64,000 bases of DNA from Candidatus Saccharimonadota bacterium (GCA_009777625.1 WRLL01000001.1:1-64000); one strand, 5' to 3'; shown: positions 1 through 9,589, numbered from the stretch's first letter. Made by a program: numbers and translations. Notes: generated from the sequence alone by a model not told the origin.

Positions 1-267
1 CGAGCTGTTCTGCTAATTAACATTCCCGAAGAAGAAGTTTGGCGGCGCTGGGAAACTGTCGGTTACACTCGACAAGGTGGTCGGCCTGATGACTTAACGC
101 GCGAAAAGGTTCTGCGACGACTGAACGATTTTCACGACAAAACTCTGCCTGTTATAGATATTTACCGGTCGATGGGGTTGGTAATTGAGGTCAACGGCCA
201 GCAATCGCGCGACGAGGTTTTCGCGGAAGTGATTGATAAGCTTTATAATTTTTCGCAGACGAATTAA
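1..267 (+). CDS. adk: adenylate kinase, C-terminal part (truncated by window start)
   Basis: Frame 1 open from base 1 to TAA 265-267; RAVLLINIPEEEVWRRW...RPDDLTREKVLRRLNDFHDKTLPVIDIY matches LID/C-terminal region (RxDD). Confidence 0.85.
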   Translation, partial: RAVLLINIPEEEVWRRWETVGYTRQGGRPDDLTREKVLRRLNDFHDKTLPVIDIYRSMGLVIEVNGQQSRDEVFAEVIDKLYNFSQTN

Positions 268-1223
268 TCCCGTCGTAGCATCACAGTAAAGGCTTCTGAA
301 GGAATTTCGACTTTGCCGAACTTCTTCAGTCGCTTCTTGCCTTTCGCCTGCTTGGCCAAGACTTTTTTCTTGCGCGTCACATCCCCGCCGTACAGACCGG
401 TCGTAACGTCCTTCCGATAAGCTGATAAATCTTCGCGCGCGATGAAACGTCCGCCGATCGCCGCTTGCAAACTGACTGAGAAGTTCTGTCGAGGAATAAC
501 GTCCTTTAACTTTTTAACTATTTCTCGGCCCAGCCGTTCCGATTCTGACCGGTGGCACATGACTGACAACGCATCGACCATTTCGCCCGCGACATAGAAA
601 TCAACACGGACCAGATCTTCGACGCGGTAATCGGCCAGATCGTAATTGAACGAACCATAGCCGCTGGTGGTCGATTTCAGTTGGTCGTAGAAATCGGTCA
701 GCAGGTTGGCCAATGGGGCTTCAAAACTGATTAACGCCCGCTCGTCGATGTAACTGAGATTTTTCTGCTGGCCGCGTTTGGCTACGATCAGCTGCAGCAC
801 GGCGCCGACAAACTGGCGCGGCACGATGATTTCGCCGCTGACCCACGGCTCGGCGATGGTTTCGACCTTGCTCATGTCGGGCAGCTCGCTGGCGGATTTG
901 ATGTCGAGTTTTTCGCCGTTATTCAGCACCACGTGATAGTCCGTGCTGGGATTCGTGATGACCAGGTCGAGGTCGTATTCGCGCTCCAGCCGCTCGCGAA
1001 TGATGTCCATGTGCAGCAGGCCAAGGAAGCCAATCCGCACGCCGAAACCGAGCACCGGCGAATTTTCCGGCGCAAATTGCAGGGCTGAATCGGACAGGCT
1101 GAGTTTTTCGACGGCGTCTTTCAGGCGTTGGTAATCCTCGCCCGATGTCGGGAAGAAGCCGGCGTAGACGAAGGGTTTGACTTCTTTGTAGCCGGGGAGG
1201 GGTTCAACAACTTGGTTGATCAT
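264..1223 (-). CDS. lepA: Elongation factor 4 (LepA), C-terminal half as a separate ORF
   Basis: EPLPGYKEVKPFVYAGFFP...ALGFGVRIGFLGLLHMDIIRERLEREYDLDL...YGGDVTRKKKVLAKQAKGKKRLKKFGKVEIPSEAF: LepA domains III, V and CTD. Confidence 0.95.
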   Translation of the reverse strand: MINQVVEPLPGYKEVKPFVYAGFFPTSGEDYQRLKDAVEKLSLSDSALQFAPENSPVLGFGVRIGFLGLLHMDIIRERLEREYDLDLVITNPSTDYHVVLNNGEKLDIKSASELPDMSKVETIAEPWVSGEIIVPRQFVGAVLQLIVAKRGQQKNLSYIDERALISFEAPLANLLTDFYDQLKSTTSGYGSFNYDLADYRVEDLVRVDFYVAGEMVDALSVMCHRSESERLGREIVKKLKDVIPRQNFSVSLQAAIGGRFIAREDLSAYRKDVTTGLYGGDVTRKKKVLAKQAKGKKRLKKFGKVEIPSEAFTVMLRRD

Positions 1224-2233
1224 TTATCTTCCTCGGCATTCTCCAATTGCTGCAACTCTGACCACAATTCATCCGGGATCTCCATCTCATCATTTTCAAC
1301 CGCATCGGTGACCTTTTTCATCGCTTGTCGTCCCGGGATACGAATTGTTTGGCCATCTAACGGTCTCGTATTTTCAATTTTGTTAATATATGAATCGACT
1401 TGCAATTTGAAATTGTCGAGCCCGACGGTTTTTTCAGGATCGACAACCAGAATATATGCACCCCGGTCGCTGAATTTATCGCCAAAATGACTGCCGGTGT
1501 CACTGAGAATCATCATCGGCATGCCAAGTAAAGCGCCGGCCATAATCTCGTTAAAGAACGCCAGTGAAAAACCTTTGTGATCACCGAATGGCAAAACCGA
1601 ATAGGCTTCTTTCGGGTTGGTGGTAATCTGACCCGACGAATCATAAAAACTATTCTCTGGCAATTCTGTATCAAATTTGTTCGCCAATCGGACCGTGCCC
1701 CAAGCCCTTTTTGATGTGGCAATGTCGACCACCAACGCGCCATCGCCGGTCGGCAGGCCATAGGCAATCGGGTTCGTGCCAGTCGCCCGATCAAACCCAC
1801 CTGGTGGAGCAACCACCGAGCCACCGCCGCTGTTGACGACATAGGCGATGAATCCTTGGTTAGCAATATATTCGGCGATCGCACCGGGTCGCAGCCATGA
1901 ATCCAGATTTTTCACTAACGCGAAACCGACGATTTGTTTACGTGCTCGCTTGATCGCTTCGTCGGCGATTGACTGGCCAATCAATACGCCCGGGTTAGAT
2001 TTGGCGTCGATGAAATAGCAGGCTTCGGTTGCGGCGATGACTTCTGGTTTCGGCAACTTAGAATAATCATGTTTGAGAAAGCTACCAAAATTCGCCAGAC
2101 CGTGAGTAACATGGCCGCGCATTTCGCCGCCCAAATACATGTCGATGATGAAGGGGATTTGGTCGTCGTTGTATTTCGCGCGGCGCAGCACCTGTTCCAT
2201 TAGGTTGGTGATTTCGCTGACTTTGACTTTCAT
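1220..2233 (-). CDS. Ldh family (malate/L-lactate type) dehydrogenase
   Basis: VVNSGGGSVVAPPGGFDRATGTNPIAYGLPTGDGALVVDIATS motif; ATGA overlap with lepA C-half. Confidence 0.8.
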   Translation of the reverse strand: MKVKVSEITNLMEQVLRRAKYNDDQIPFIIDMYLGGEMRGHVTHGLANFGSFLKHDYSKLPKPEVIAATEACYFIDAKSNPGVLIGQSIADEAIKRARKQIVGFALVKNLDSWLRPGAIAEYIANQGFIAYVVNSGGGSVVAPPGGFDRATGTNPIAYGLPTGDGALVVDIATSKRAWGTVRLANKFDTELPENSFYDSSGQITTNPKEAYSVLPFGDHKGFSLAFFNEIMAGALLGMPMMILSDTGSHFGDKFSDRGAYILVVDPEKTVGLDNFKLQVDSYINKIENTRPLDGQTIRIPGRQAMKKVTDAVENDEMEIPDELWSELQQLENAEEDK

Positions 2234-3180
2234 TATTCCTCCACTATTCTTATTATTTCGCGTGTGAATTTTTCCGGTTCATCAAACAGCGCATCATGCC
2301 CGGAATTATCAAACCAAATCAACTCCTTTATCGGTGCGGAAATTTTCGCGAAATAATCTTCGACCAAACTAGACGGCGTCGTGTAGTCATGTCGCCCCGC
2401 GAAAATGTAAATCGGCACATCGATTTTTGTATTAGTTTCGCGCAAGTCAAAACCCGCCATTTCTTTAAGGAAAATCTTCTCGACCGACTCGCTCGAACCT
2501 TTCGCGATACCCAAAACATCGCGCAAATTATATTCGCCGTGCAAGAGCGGCTTCATGGCATAAGGCCACAAAATGACCGACCAATAACTATGGTGATCCG
2601 GTGACCATCCGCCCATCTTCATCAAGATTTGCCGCTGTTTCATCAAACTTTTCAGACCGCCCGCGTACATTTTTTTCTCGTCCGGCGCGCCGATTTTTCG
2701 CAAAATCCCGGCGGATTTCTTGTCGCGTTTTTCGGCTTTACTCAACGAAAAATCATAGGAAATTTGTTCACCCGCAGACGCAACTGCTTGACCGTAATTG
2801 ATAATCCCAGCGATTTTCTCAGGGCATATTTTCGCGATTTTCACTGACAGCAAAGTTCCCCACGATACGGCAGCTAACCAAATCTTTTCGCGATTGAATT
2901 TTTCACATAGATAATTTATCAGCTCAACCGCATCGGCAATAATCTTTTCATTCGAAACATCTTTTGTGTACGACCCGCCCGTGCCGCGCTGGTCCCACGC
3001 GACCATGACAATATCTTTCGCGAGATTTTTTTGTGAAATAATTTCGTATCGATTCGCCAGACCCGGGCCACCATGAAGAAATAATACTACCGGCTTCTCG
3101 GTGTCATCGCCGACGATGTGGGTTTTTTGCGGCAAGCCGCCGAGTTCAACTTTGATTTTTTGATCGATAGATTTGCTCAC
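2233..3180 (-). CDS. alpha/beta hydrolase, proline iminopeptidase-like
   Basis: LFLHGGPGLANRYE, VAWDQRGTGGS, AVSWGTLLS motifs; GTG start with AGGTG SD. Confidence 0.8.
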   Translation of the reverse strand: MSKSIDQKIKVELGGLPQKTHIVGDDTEKPVVLFLHGGPGLANRYEIISQKNLAKDIVMVAWDQRGTGGSYTKDVSNEKIIADAVELINYLCEKFNREKIWLAAVSWGTLLSVKIAKICPEKIAGIINYGQAVASAGEQISYDFSLSKAEKRDKKSAGILRKIGAPDEKKMYAGGLKSLMKQRQILMKMGGWSPDHHSYWSVILWPYAMKPLLHGEYNLRDVLGIAKGSSESVEKIFLKEMAGFDLRETNTKIDVPIYIFAGRHDYTTPSSLVEDYFAKISAPIKELIWFDNSGHDALFDEPEKFTREIIRIVEE

Positions 3181-3253
3181 TTAGGCACCTTTCATGCAGT
3201 TTCTTCTCATTGATTATAACGTTCCGTGAACTATTTTAGCAGATATAATCAAA

Positions 3254-3700
3254 TTATCTTGATTTAAAATATATAACAATCATAAACCATGATGCTATCA
3301 TCATCGGTAAAAGGAACCCAGCCGCAATTTCCCCGACATTTTCAGTAATCTGTGAAAAACCGGCTGCGAACGAGACAAAAATAAACATGCTGGCGAAGCA
3401 GCATAGTGTTGCGTAAATTACTTTATCCTTAGTTCTCATCTTTGATTTTTCAATCTTAACGGAAATAGTTTTTCCACCTAATAGATTATCACTTTGCGCT
3501 AGATCTTTACTATTCACTAAATCGTCTAGTGTACAATTCAACACTTTTGCAATAGTGATTGCCTTGTCCATCTCTGGGAAATTTTCTGCCGATTCATATC
3601 GCGCAATCATTTGTCGCGACACACCGATTTTTTCGGCTAATTGTTCTTGAGTAATATTTTGTCTGGTGCGCAGTTCTCGCAGATTTTTACTAAATTGCAT
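3254..3700 (-). CDS. XRE-family HTH regulator with C-terminal TM segments
   Basis: LRELRTRQNITQEQLAEKIGVSRQMIARYESAENFPEMDKAITIAKVL HTH. Confidence 0.85.
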   Translation of the reverse strand: MQFSKNLRELRTRQNITQEQLAEKIGVSRQMIARYESAENFPEMDKAITIAKVLNCTLDDLVNSKDLAQSDNLLGGKTISVKIEKSKMRTKDKVIYATLCCFASMFIFVSFAAGFSQITENVGEIAAGFLLPMMIASWFMIVIYFKSR

Positions 3701-3729
3701 AATTTCTCCTTTCTTATTAGACTTATGCG

Positions 3730-3759
3730 CCTATATTGTATCCAATCTCACTATGTCAA
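3730..3759 (-). promoter_or_regulatory. sigma70-like promoter upstream of the XRE gene
   Basis: Minus strand TTGACA - 18 nt - TATAGG, with TACAAT nested in the spacer. Confidence 0.45.
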
Positions 3760-3840
3760 CTCAATAAATTCCAACTTGCTTTTACAGATGTGTTGTAACG
3801 CGTAGATTGCACATTTGTAAACTTGTGGTTGCGTTTTGTA

Positions 3841-4044
3841 TCAGATTTTAATAAAAGTAACGTGCCTTTCTTTCAACGAGATCTTGCCGACTTGATAACC
3901 AAACTGGCCGGCTTCCTTTTTGTAATTCAAAAATGAGTGGTCGATTTTGAAACCGAGAATGTCTTTGATTTCGTCGAAAGTTAGTTCAAACGTGTCGCGG
4001 CCGTCATTGGCCAAGTATTGCCACAACGGTTCGTATTTGCTCAT
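3841..4044 (-). CDS. hypothetical protein
   Basis: MSKYEPLWQYLANDGRDTFELTFDEIKDILGFKID; start overlaps stop of upstream HHH gene. Confidence 0.65.
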   Translation of the reverse strand: MSKYEPLWQYLANDGRDTFELTFDEIKDILGFKIDHSFLNYKKEAGQFGYQVGKISLKERHVTFIKI

Positions 4045-4301
4045 TTTACGCCCTTGTCTTTCCAATCCCACCATTTCAATTTTTCTGGATCGCGGCCGCC
4101 GTTTGCGTAATAAACAGCTTCACGAAAAACATACAAAACACATCGGTCTATGTCGTACGGATCCTGCGCAGCCAAACACCATTTAGCATATAGCTCTTCC
4201 GGATCTTGGCCGGCGAAATCTTCTACGCGCGCTATGTTGATACGCGCCAATTTTGGCGCGATAGTTTTGCCGATGCCAGGGATTTCGGTTAGATCGCTCA
4301 T
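4041..4301 (-). CDS. helix-hairpin-helix domain protein
   Basis: LTEIPGIGKTIAPKLARINIARVEDFAGQDPEELY...DRCVLYVFREAVYYANGGRDPEKLKWW. Confidence 0.8.
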   Translation of the reverse strand: MSDLTEIPGIGKTIAPKLARINIARVEDFAGQDPEELYAKWCLAAQDPYDIDRCVLYVFREAVYYANGGRDPEKLKWWDWKDKGVK

Positions 4302-5143
4302 TTTTCACCATTTCTGAGATACTGCGCCAGAGTATCTTCGGCTTTTTGCCATACTTCGCCTGCCAGTTTTTCGTCGTTTGCCTGCTGGCTGGTTTTGGCG
4401 ACTTTCTTGCGTACGAAATATTCGCCCGAGGGCCAATCTGTGCCCGGTTTTCTTTCAGCTAACCAAATCATGGTGCGCGCTCCGACACTAGCCGGTCGTG
4501 TCCACAGATATTTCAGCGGCGTATGATAGACCGAATGTAGCGCATCAGTCGGTTCGTGTGCAATATTTGTTGCAATCATTCCGGGGTGAAAGGTGGCGGT
4601 CGCTAGGCCTTCTTTGCCGTAGCGTCGATTTAGTTCGCGTGCAAACAAAATCAGCATGATTTTCGAATTGCCATAGGCTCGCAGAGATTTGTAATTTCGT
4701 TGAAGTTCCAGATCGTCAAGATCCAAATTGCCGAACAACTTGTGACCGATGCTGGACGTGAAAATAACCGTTGCATGCGATTCGACTAACCGATCGAGCA
4801 AGCGTCGCGTCAACAAATACGACGCTAGAAAGTTCACCTGGAAAGTCGTTTCGTGACCGTCCGACGTTTCGGTGCGACGCCGGTTGAACAACCCGCCAGC
4901 GTTGTTAATTAACACGTCGATTTTGGGATATTTGGTTAACAATTTGTCAGCCAGCTGGTTCACGTCGGACAATCTAGTGTAATCAACTGTAAAATAATCC
5001 GCGCCGAGTTCTTTTGCTATTTTCTTGGTTTTAGTCTGATCGTGTCCGATCATAACAACGCGATGGCCGTCGGACACCAGCTGCCGGGCGGCCGCTGCGC
5101 CGATGCCATCGCTGGCGCCGGTGATTATGATTGTTTTGCTCAC
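4298..5143 (-). CDS. short-chain dehydrogenase/reductase
   Basis: TGASDGIGAAAARQL; NNAGG; YGNSK. Confidence 0.9.
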   Translation of the reverse strand: MSKTIIITGASDGIGAAAARQLVSDGHRVVMIGHDQTKTKKIAKELGADYFTVDYTRLSDVNQLADKLLTKYPKIDVLINNAGGLFNRRRTETSDGHETTFQVNFLASYLLTRRLLDRLVESHATVIFTSSIGHKLFGNLDLDDLELQRNYKSLRAYGNSKIMLILFARELNRRYGKEGLATATFHPGMIATNIAHEPTDALHSVYHTPLKYLWTRPASVGARTMIWLAERKPGTDWPSGEYFVRKKVAKTSQQANDEKLAGEVWQKAEDTLAQYLRNGEK

Positions 5144-5144
5144 T

Positions 5145-5531
5145 TCATTTCCCCATCTTTTTCAATTGTTTTGCCGCCCAATCGTAATGGCTGCCCATTG
5201 CAGAAATGAAATATGAACCTAGATTCGTCGTGCCGGTCCAGTCGTAATATTTTTTCGTGAAGAGTTCTTCGTCGTTGTGCTGTCTGATTCTTTTCATGAC
5301 TTCGGCGTGGCTTTTTGCTAGGAGTTTTTTCGCCTCGTCCAAGGTCACGTTTTGATAATTTTCCCACATCAAATCGTTTAGCTCGGAATAATTTCCCCAA
5401 TTAAAACCGTCGGGCAAAAACGATACTTTTTCTCCGGCCATGTTTTTATCATGCCAATCGATCAGCATTTTTTGCCACTCATACATATGCATGATGATAT
5501 CGCGCGGAGTTTGGTCTTTTGTCCCGCACAT
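5145..5531 (-). CDS. ClbS/DfsB-family four-helix protein, main part
   Basis: DIIMHMYEWQKMLIDWH...ELFTKKYYDWTGTTNLGSYFISAMGSHYDWA. Confidence 0.8.
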   Translation of the reverse strand: MCGTKDQTPRDIIMHMYEWQKMLIDWHDKNMAGEKVSFLPDGFNWGNYSELNDLMWENYQNVTLDEAKKLLAKSHAEVMKRIRQHNDEELFTKKYYDWTGTTNLGSYFISAMGSHYDWAAKQLKKMGK

Positions 5532-5626
5532 TATTTGACCTTCTTCTTCTCGACAAGTTCCATCAGTTTGTCGTAGTTTTCTTCGGCCTGTTTTTCCAGG
5601 TCTTCTTTAGTGGTTGGTCGTGGCAT
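5531..5626 (-). CDS. N-terminal fragment of the ClbS/DfsB protein as a separate small ORF
   Basis: MPRPTTKEDLEKQAEENYDKLMELVEKKKVK*; AAAGGAG SD; TAATG overlap with the 5145-5531 ORF. Confidence 0.6.
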   Translation of the reverse strand: MPRPTTKEDLEKQAEENYDKLMELVEKKKVK

Positions 5627-5649
5627 CTTTTACTCCTTTTCGCGTTAAT

Positions 5650-6210
5650 TTAATCAAAGAATTCTTCCAAATTTTTTTTCAAAAACTCCAGATCGCGTAT
5701 ATTGTCGCTCTCGTCGAAATGACCTTTGTCCTTGACGATAACAATCTCCGGATTTAATTCTTTTCGGAAAAGTTCCGCGTTTTCAATGGGCACGACCCGG
5801 TCATTTTCTGAAAAGATGGCCAGCTTTTTCGAAACCTTAGCAACTGGCGCGAAATCAATCGGACGTGTCAACCATGGCCGAGCGATGACCTTTTCAATAC
5901 CTGACAGGTTCTTCAAAGTCAGCCACGGCGCAACTAATATGATGCCGCCGACTTTTTTTGCATTACTGGCTGACAAATAACGCAAAATTGTCTGACAACC
6001 AATGCTATGGCCAATCAGAAAAGTTTCTGGCGATGGTTCGATCTCTTTCTGTAAGAATTTCACCCACGACTTAATGGTTGGGATTTTGGTATGCGGCATT
6101 TTGAGAATTTTGACTTCATAACCTTTTTGTTCAAGATAGCTTTCCAGCCACGGATACCAATCCGAGTTTGGTTGGCCAGCCCAGCGATGAATTACGTATG
6201 CTTTCTTCAC
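5650..6210 (-). CDS. RBBP9/YdeN-like alpha/beta hydrolase
   Basis: VIHRWAGQPNSDWYPWLESYL; LIGHSIGCQTILRYL. Confidence 0.8.
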   Translation of the reverse strand: MKKAYVIHRWAGQPNSDWYPWLESYLEQKGYEVKILKMPHTKIPTIKSWVKFLQKEIEPSPETFLIGHSIGCQTILRYLSASNAKKVGGIILVAPWLTLKNLSGIEKVIARPWLTRPIDFAPVAKVSKKLAIFSENDRVVPIENAELFRKELNPEIVIVKDKGHFDESDNIRDLEFLKKNLEEFFD

Positions 6211-6239
6211 AATACCATTTTAGCATGATATTAATTGGG

Positions 6240-6566
6240 TTACGATCTTAGCTGTTCGTTCATCCACTCGGTGGCTTTTTTGGAAACGCGCGATACCGGG
6301 ATGGCTTCCAGAACAAACGTTTCGTAGCTATGTAGCGGCGTGATAACTTTTTCGATTTCGTTGAACAGGTCGAGGCGTGATTCCATGATGACCAAGATTT
6401 CTTTGCCGCAGGTTATGGCTTCTTTCCACCAGAATTTGCAATCGACTGGCAAGAATTTGGCGCAGGCGATTAGATGTTTTTCTAACAAAGTTTGGGTAAT
6501 TTTGTCGGCTTCGGGTCTATCTTCGCAAGTCAGATACAAGTAGCAAAATTGATTTTTGTCGGTCAT
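6240..6566 (-). CDS. cutA: CutA-family divalent-ion tolerance protein
   Basis: [30 protein letters not shown]...[24 protein letters not shown] overlap with lepA N-half stop. Confidence 0.85.
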   Translation of the reverse strand: MTDKNQFCYLYLTCEDRPEADKITQTLLEKHLIACAKFLPVDCKFWWKEAITCGKEILVIMESRLDLFNEIEKVITPLHSYETFVLEAIPVSRVSKKATEWMNEQLRS

Positions 6567-7537
6567 TTTGCTTCCTTGGTGAAATACTTTTTCAGACTGA
6601 CTGTGTCGCCAACACGCGCTTCGCGGGTGGTTTTCAGGTTGGTTACGATGTAACCGATTTCGCCGGTTCCCAATTTTTCGTCCGGCGTCATGTTGGGCGA
6701 TAGGTGGCCGACTTCTAGCGCCAGGCCAGTCGCGCCGGTGGCCAGCATCCTTATGGCGTCGTTTTTGATCAAGTGGCCATCGACGACGCGGACGTATAAA
6801 ATCACGCCGCGGTAGTCGTCATAATAACTGTCAAAGATCAGAGCACGTAGTGGCCGATCCGGTTCGCCGCGCGGCGCGGGAATTTTTTCGACAATTGCGT
6901 TCAAAACTTTATCAACGTTTTCACCGGTTTTGGCAGAAACTTTTATAATGTCATCGGGTTCGCAGCCCAGTAAATTGATAATTTCGCGCGAGGTTTTTTC
7001 GACATCGGCTGCTGGCAGATCGATTTTATTCAGCACCGGAATCAAGGTGAGCTCGGCCTCCATTGCCAGATAGACGTTGGCTAAGGTTTGTGCTTGGATG
7101 CCCTGTGATGCGTCGACGACCAGGATTGCGCCTTCGCAAGCAGCTAATGAACGCGAGACCTCATAAGAAAAATCGACGTGGCCAGGTGTGTCGATCAGGT
7201 TTAATTCATAAGCCCCAGTTTTTACTCGCGTCGCCGAATCATAATTCTCGCGCCGTTCGGCCAGCCCGTCGTCACGGGTGTCCTCTCTGACACTTTCCCC
7301 GTCGGAAAGAGTCGCGCGAGGATTAGATTCGCGCAACGCTTCATACTTATACTCCATCCGTACCGGCGTCAACTTAATCGTAATACCCCGTTCCTGCTCC
7401 AAATCCATCGAATCGAGCAGCTGCTTCTTCATATCGCGCTTTTCGACCGTTCCGGTCAGCTCCATCATGCGATCGGCCAGCGTGCTCTTGCCGTGGTCGA
7501 TGTGGGCTATGATGCAGAAATTGCGAATTTTATCCAT
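6563..7537 (-). CDS. lepA: Elongation factor 4 (LepA), N-terminal half (GTPase + domain II) as a separate ORF
   Basis: [53 protein letters not shown]; ends ...[18 protein letters not shown] at the domain II/III linker. Confidence 0.95.
   Translation of the reverse strand: MDKIRNFCIIAHIDHGKSTLADRMMELTGTVEKRDMKKQLLDSMDLEQERGITIKLTPVRMEYKYEALRESNPRATLSDGESVREDTRDDGLAERRENYDSATRVKTGAYELNLIDTPGHVDFSYEVSRSLAACEGAILVVDASQGIQAQTLANVYLAMEAELTLIPVLNKIDLPAADVEKTSREIINLLGCEPDDIIKVSAKTGENVDKVLNAIVEKIPAPRGEPDRPLRALIFDSYYDDYRGVILYVRVVDGHLIKNDAIRMLATGATGLALEVGHLSPNMTPDEKLGTGEIGYIVTNLKTTREARVGDTVSLKKYFTKEAK
7236..7330 (-). repeat. palindromic structured element (copy 1), in frame within lepA N-half
   Basis: Coding strand GAATCTAATCCTCGCGCGACTCTTTCCGACGGGGAAAGTGTCAGAGAGGACACCCGTGACGACGGGCTGGCCGAACGGCGCGAGAATTATGATTC; nested inverted repeats; resembles 42676-42780. 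Confidence 0.75.
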
Positions 7538-7605
7538 GAGAATATTATATCATCAGGAAGCGAAAGATTAGAGTGTCTTGCTTTTCTTAACCTGCCGTTG
7601 CTACC

Positions 7606-9513
7606 CTACAACTTCTGCTTAACCATCAGTTTCATTTGGCGATTGACGAACCAGGCCACTACGCCACCTAATACTAGGAACACCGCGGCGTTACGCGTGA
7701 GATTACCCCAGCCGCTCATGGGAGGAGCAATAATATTGATTGTCGTGGTCGACGAGCAACGCGAAGCGTCATCGACGACCGGATCGTTGGTCTGGAGAGC
7801 CGTCTGTCCTTCTTCCACACAAACCGGATCGCCACCGCCAGCGACTTTTGCGGTATTATCAATCTGATTGGCACTGGCTTCGTTGGCTTTGACTGTTACT
7901 GTCCAGGAAACACTTGCTCCGGGGTTAAAGCCAGCTGGAATGTTGCAACTAATGTTCTGGCCGTTGATCGCGCAGCCCGCCGGGCTGACCGTTTGGAGCG
8001 ACAGCCCTCCCGGAATAGCATCGCTCATGGTGCTGTCTTTTGTTGTTGCAACGTTGCCAATATTTTTCACCGTGATAACGTAGTCAAAGACTTCGCCAAT
8101 CGAATATCGTTGTTGGGCAGTCGTTTTGGTGACTTGCAGTATCGGCACCAATACTCTTGTTTCAACTTCGTTGGAAAATTGCGGATAGTTGTCAATGATA
8201 GTAGAGGCTTGGTTAAGAAACGTCTCGGTGGTCGGTACATTTGTTGTGGCTGGTATCGTAACCACCACGTTGGCACCGTAAAAGGCATTAGTATCCAGAA
8301 TCGCGGCGTTAGCGGTTACCGTCAAAGAATGCGTCCCCGCGTTATAATTGATCGTAAAGCTGGAAGTTCGATCTGTCCCGTCGACAGTGATGACAACTTG
8401 AGCCGGATTAACTGTCAGACGAGAATCGAACGTGTCGGAGAAAACAAACGACGAGTATTTGGCAAATATTTCCGTACCCAGCTGCTGCGTGCGCTGGCTC
8501 GCAGTATAGGTGATATCACTGTCGGTGCCGATGAAAACTGAATCCTTGTCGACTTCTTTCTCTGGCGCAGGAGGACACAGTTGGCCGTTCACCAACGCCG
8601 TTGTTGGCGAGAACCACATTGAACCGTCGTTCATGCTACCAATATACATACTAGGGGTTGAGTTGGTCAGTGGAAATTGTGCGGCAGCCAAATTGAAAGT
8701 TGAGCTACCCAAGACATCTACCCAGATACCTCCGCCATCGGTATTATAATCACCAACCCAGGCCGGTAAACTTGGCGCAGCTGGCATTGTCGTCTGCGTG
8801 ACAACTGTGCCGGTTGCTAATATCGGTGGTGTAGCAAGGCCGCTAACTGGCGCAACGAATTCGCCCTCGTTGAGTGACGCGATGGATACAAAGGCTGAAT
8901 CGATACTGGACAAAGCAGCTGGAGAAAGAGCACTGTTCGTCCCCGCCTCCATAATCTGATAGCTCATCTTCATCTGTAATACGCCCCATATAGTGTTGCC
9001 AGCATAAAAGCGTTTGTTGACTTCTAACGAGTGTACCCCGTTTAGAAAGGTAGTAGAAGAATTAGTAAAATCCGAATAAGTTACGATGATATCAACCGGT
9101 TCACCTTTGTAGGTCGCAGCATTGTTGTAACGAATGACAATAGAATCAGTGCTCGACCAACTATCCGATGCAAACAAAAACGACCCAGCCGGGATACCAT
9201 TTTGACTCATAGTGTGATAGATCTGGCTGGTTGGTAATACAATCTGACCGGTTGAACCAACCGTTATCGCGCCAGGGCCACCACCGGGAGGAAACGTATA
9301 ACCCTGTGTCGAAGCGCTAGTATTGGCAATCTGGTAGCTGACAATTTCTGTATCACTGGCATCGCGATTAATAATGAAATCCTGTTGCAATTGCGGATCG
9401 CAAGTATCAGCCGCCTTGACATTGGTGATTGGCATGACGACAACCCCAACGATGATCGCTATTATCGGAATAATAGCGGTTGATAAATTTTTAATTATTC
9501 TTTTCATTTCCAC
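7606..9513 (-). CDS. DUF11-type surface protein with signal peptide and C-terminal TM anchor
   Basis: LQVTKTTAQQRYSIGEVFDYVITVKNIGNVATTKDSTMSDAIPGGL; C-terminal hydrophobic segment + NRQMKLMVKQK. Confidence 0.75.
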   Translation of the reverse strand: MEMKRIIKNLSTAIIPIIAIIVGVVVMPITNVKAADTCDPQLQQDFIINRDASDTEIVSYQIANTSASTQGYTFPPGGGPGAITVGSTGQIVLPTSQIYHTMSQNGIPAGSFLFASDSWSSTDSIVIRYNNAATYKGEPVDIIVTYSDFTNSSTTFLNGVHSLEVNKRFYAGNTIWGVLQMKMSYQIMEAGTNSALSPAALSSIDSAFVSIASLNEGEFVAPVSGLATPPILATGTVVTQTTMPAAPSLPAWVGDYNTDGGGIWVDVLGSSTFNLAAAQFPLTNSTPSMYIGSMNDGSMWFSPTTALVNGQLCPPAPEKEVDKDSVFIGTDSDITYTASQRTQQLGTEIFAKYSSFVFSDTFDSRLTVNPAQVVITVDGTDRTSSFTINYNAGTHSLTVTANAAILDTNAFYGANVVVTIPATTNVPTTETFLNQASTIIDNYPQFSNEVETRVLVPILQVTKTTAQQRYSIGEVFDYVITVKNIGNVATTKDSTMSDAIPGGLSLQTVSPAGCAINGQNISCNIPAGFNPGASVSWTVTVKANEASANQIDNTAKVAGGGDPVCVEEGQTALQTNDPVVDDASRCSSTTTINIIAPPMSGWGNLTRNAAVFLVLGGVVAWFVNRQMKLMVKQKL

Positions 9514-9589
9514 TTATCCTCTTTTTGTTTATGTATAACCGAGACAATGATACTACGATCAATTATGAAAAGTCAAGAAGAAAGTTTTC

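Noticed and set aside
264-7537. lepA split as a simple frameshift or sequencing error
   Set aside because: Halves are 5.3 kb apart with ten intact genes between and coupled start/stop overlaps; a point error cannot explain it, although misassembly remains to be excluded
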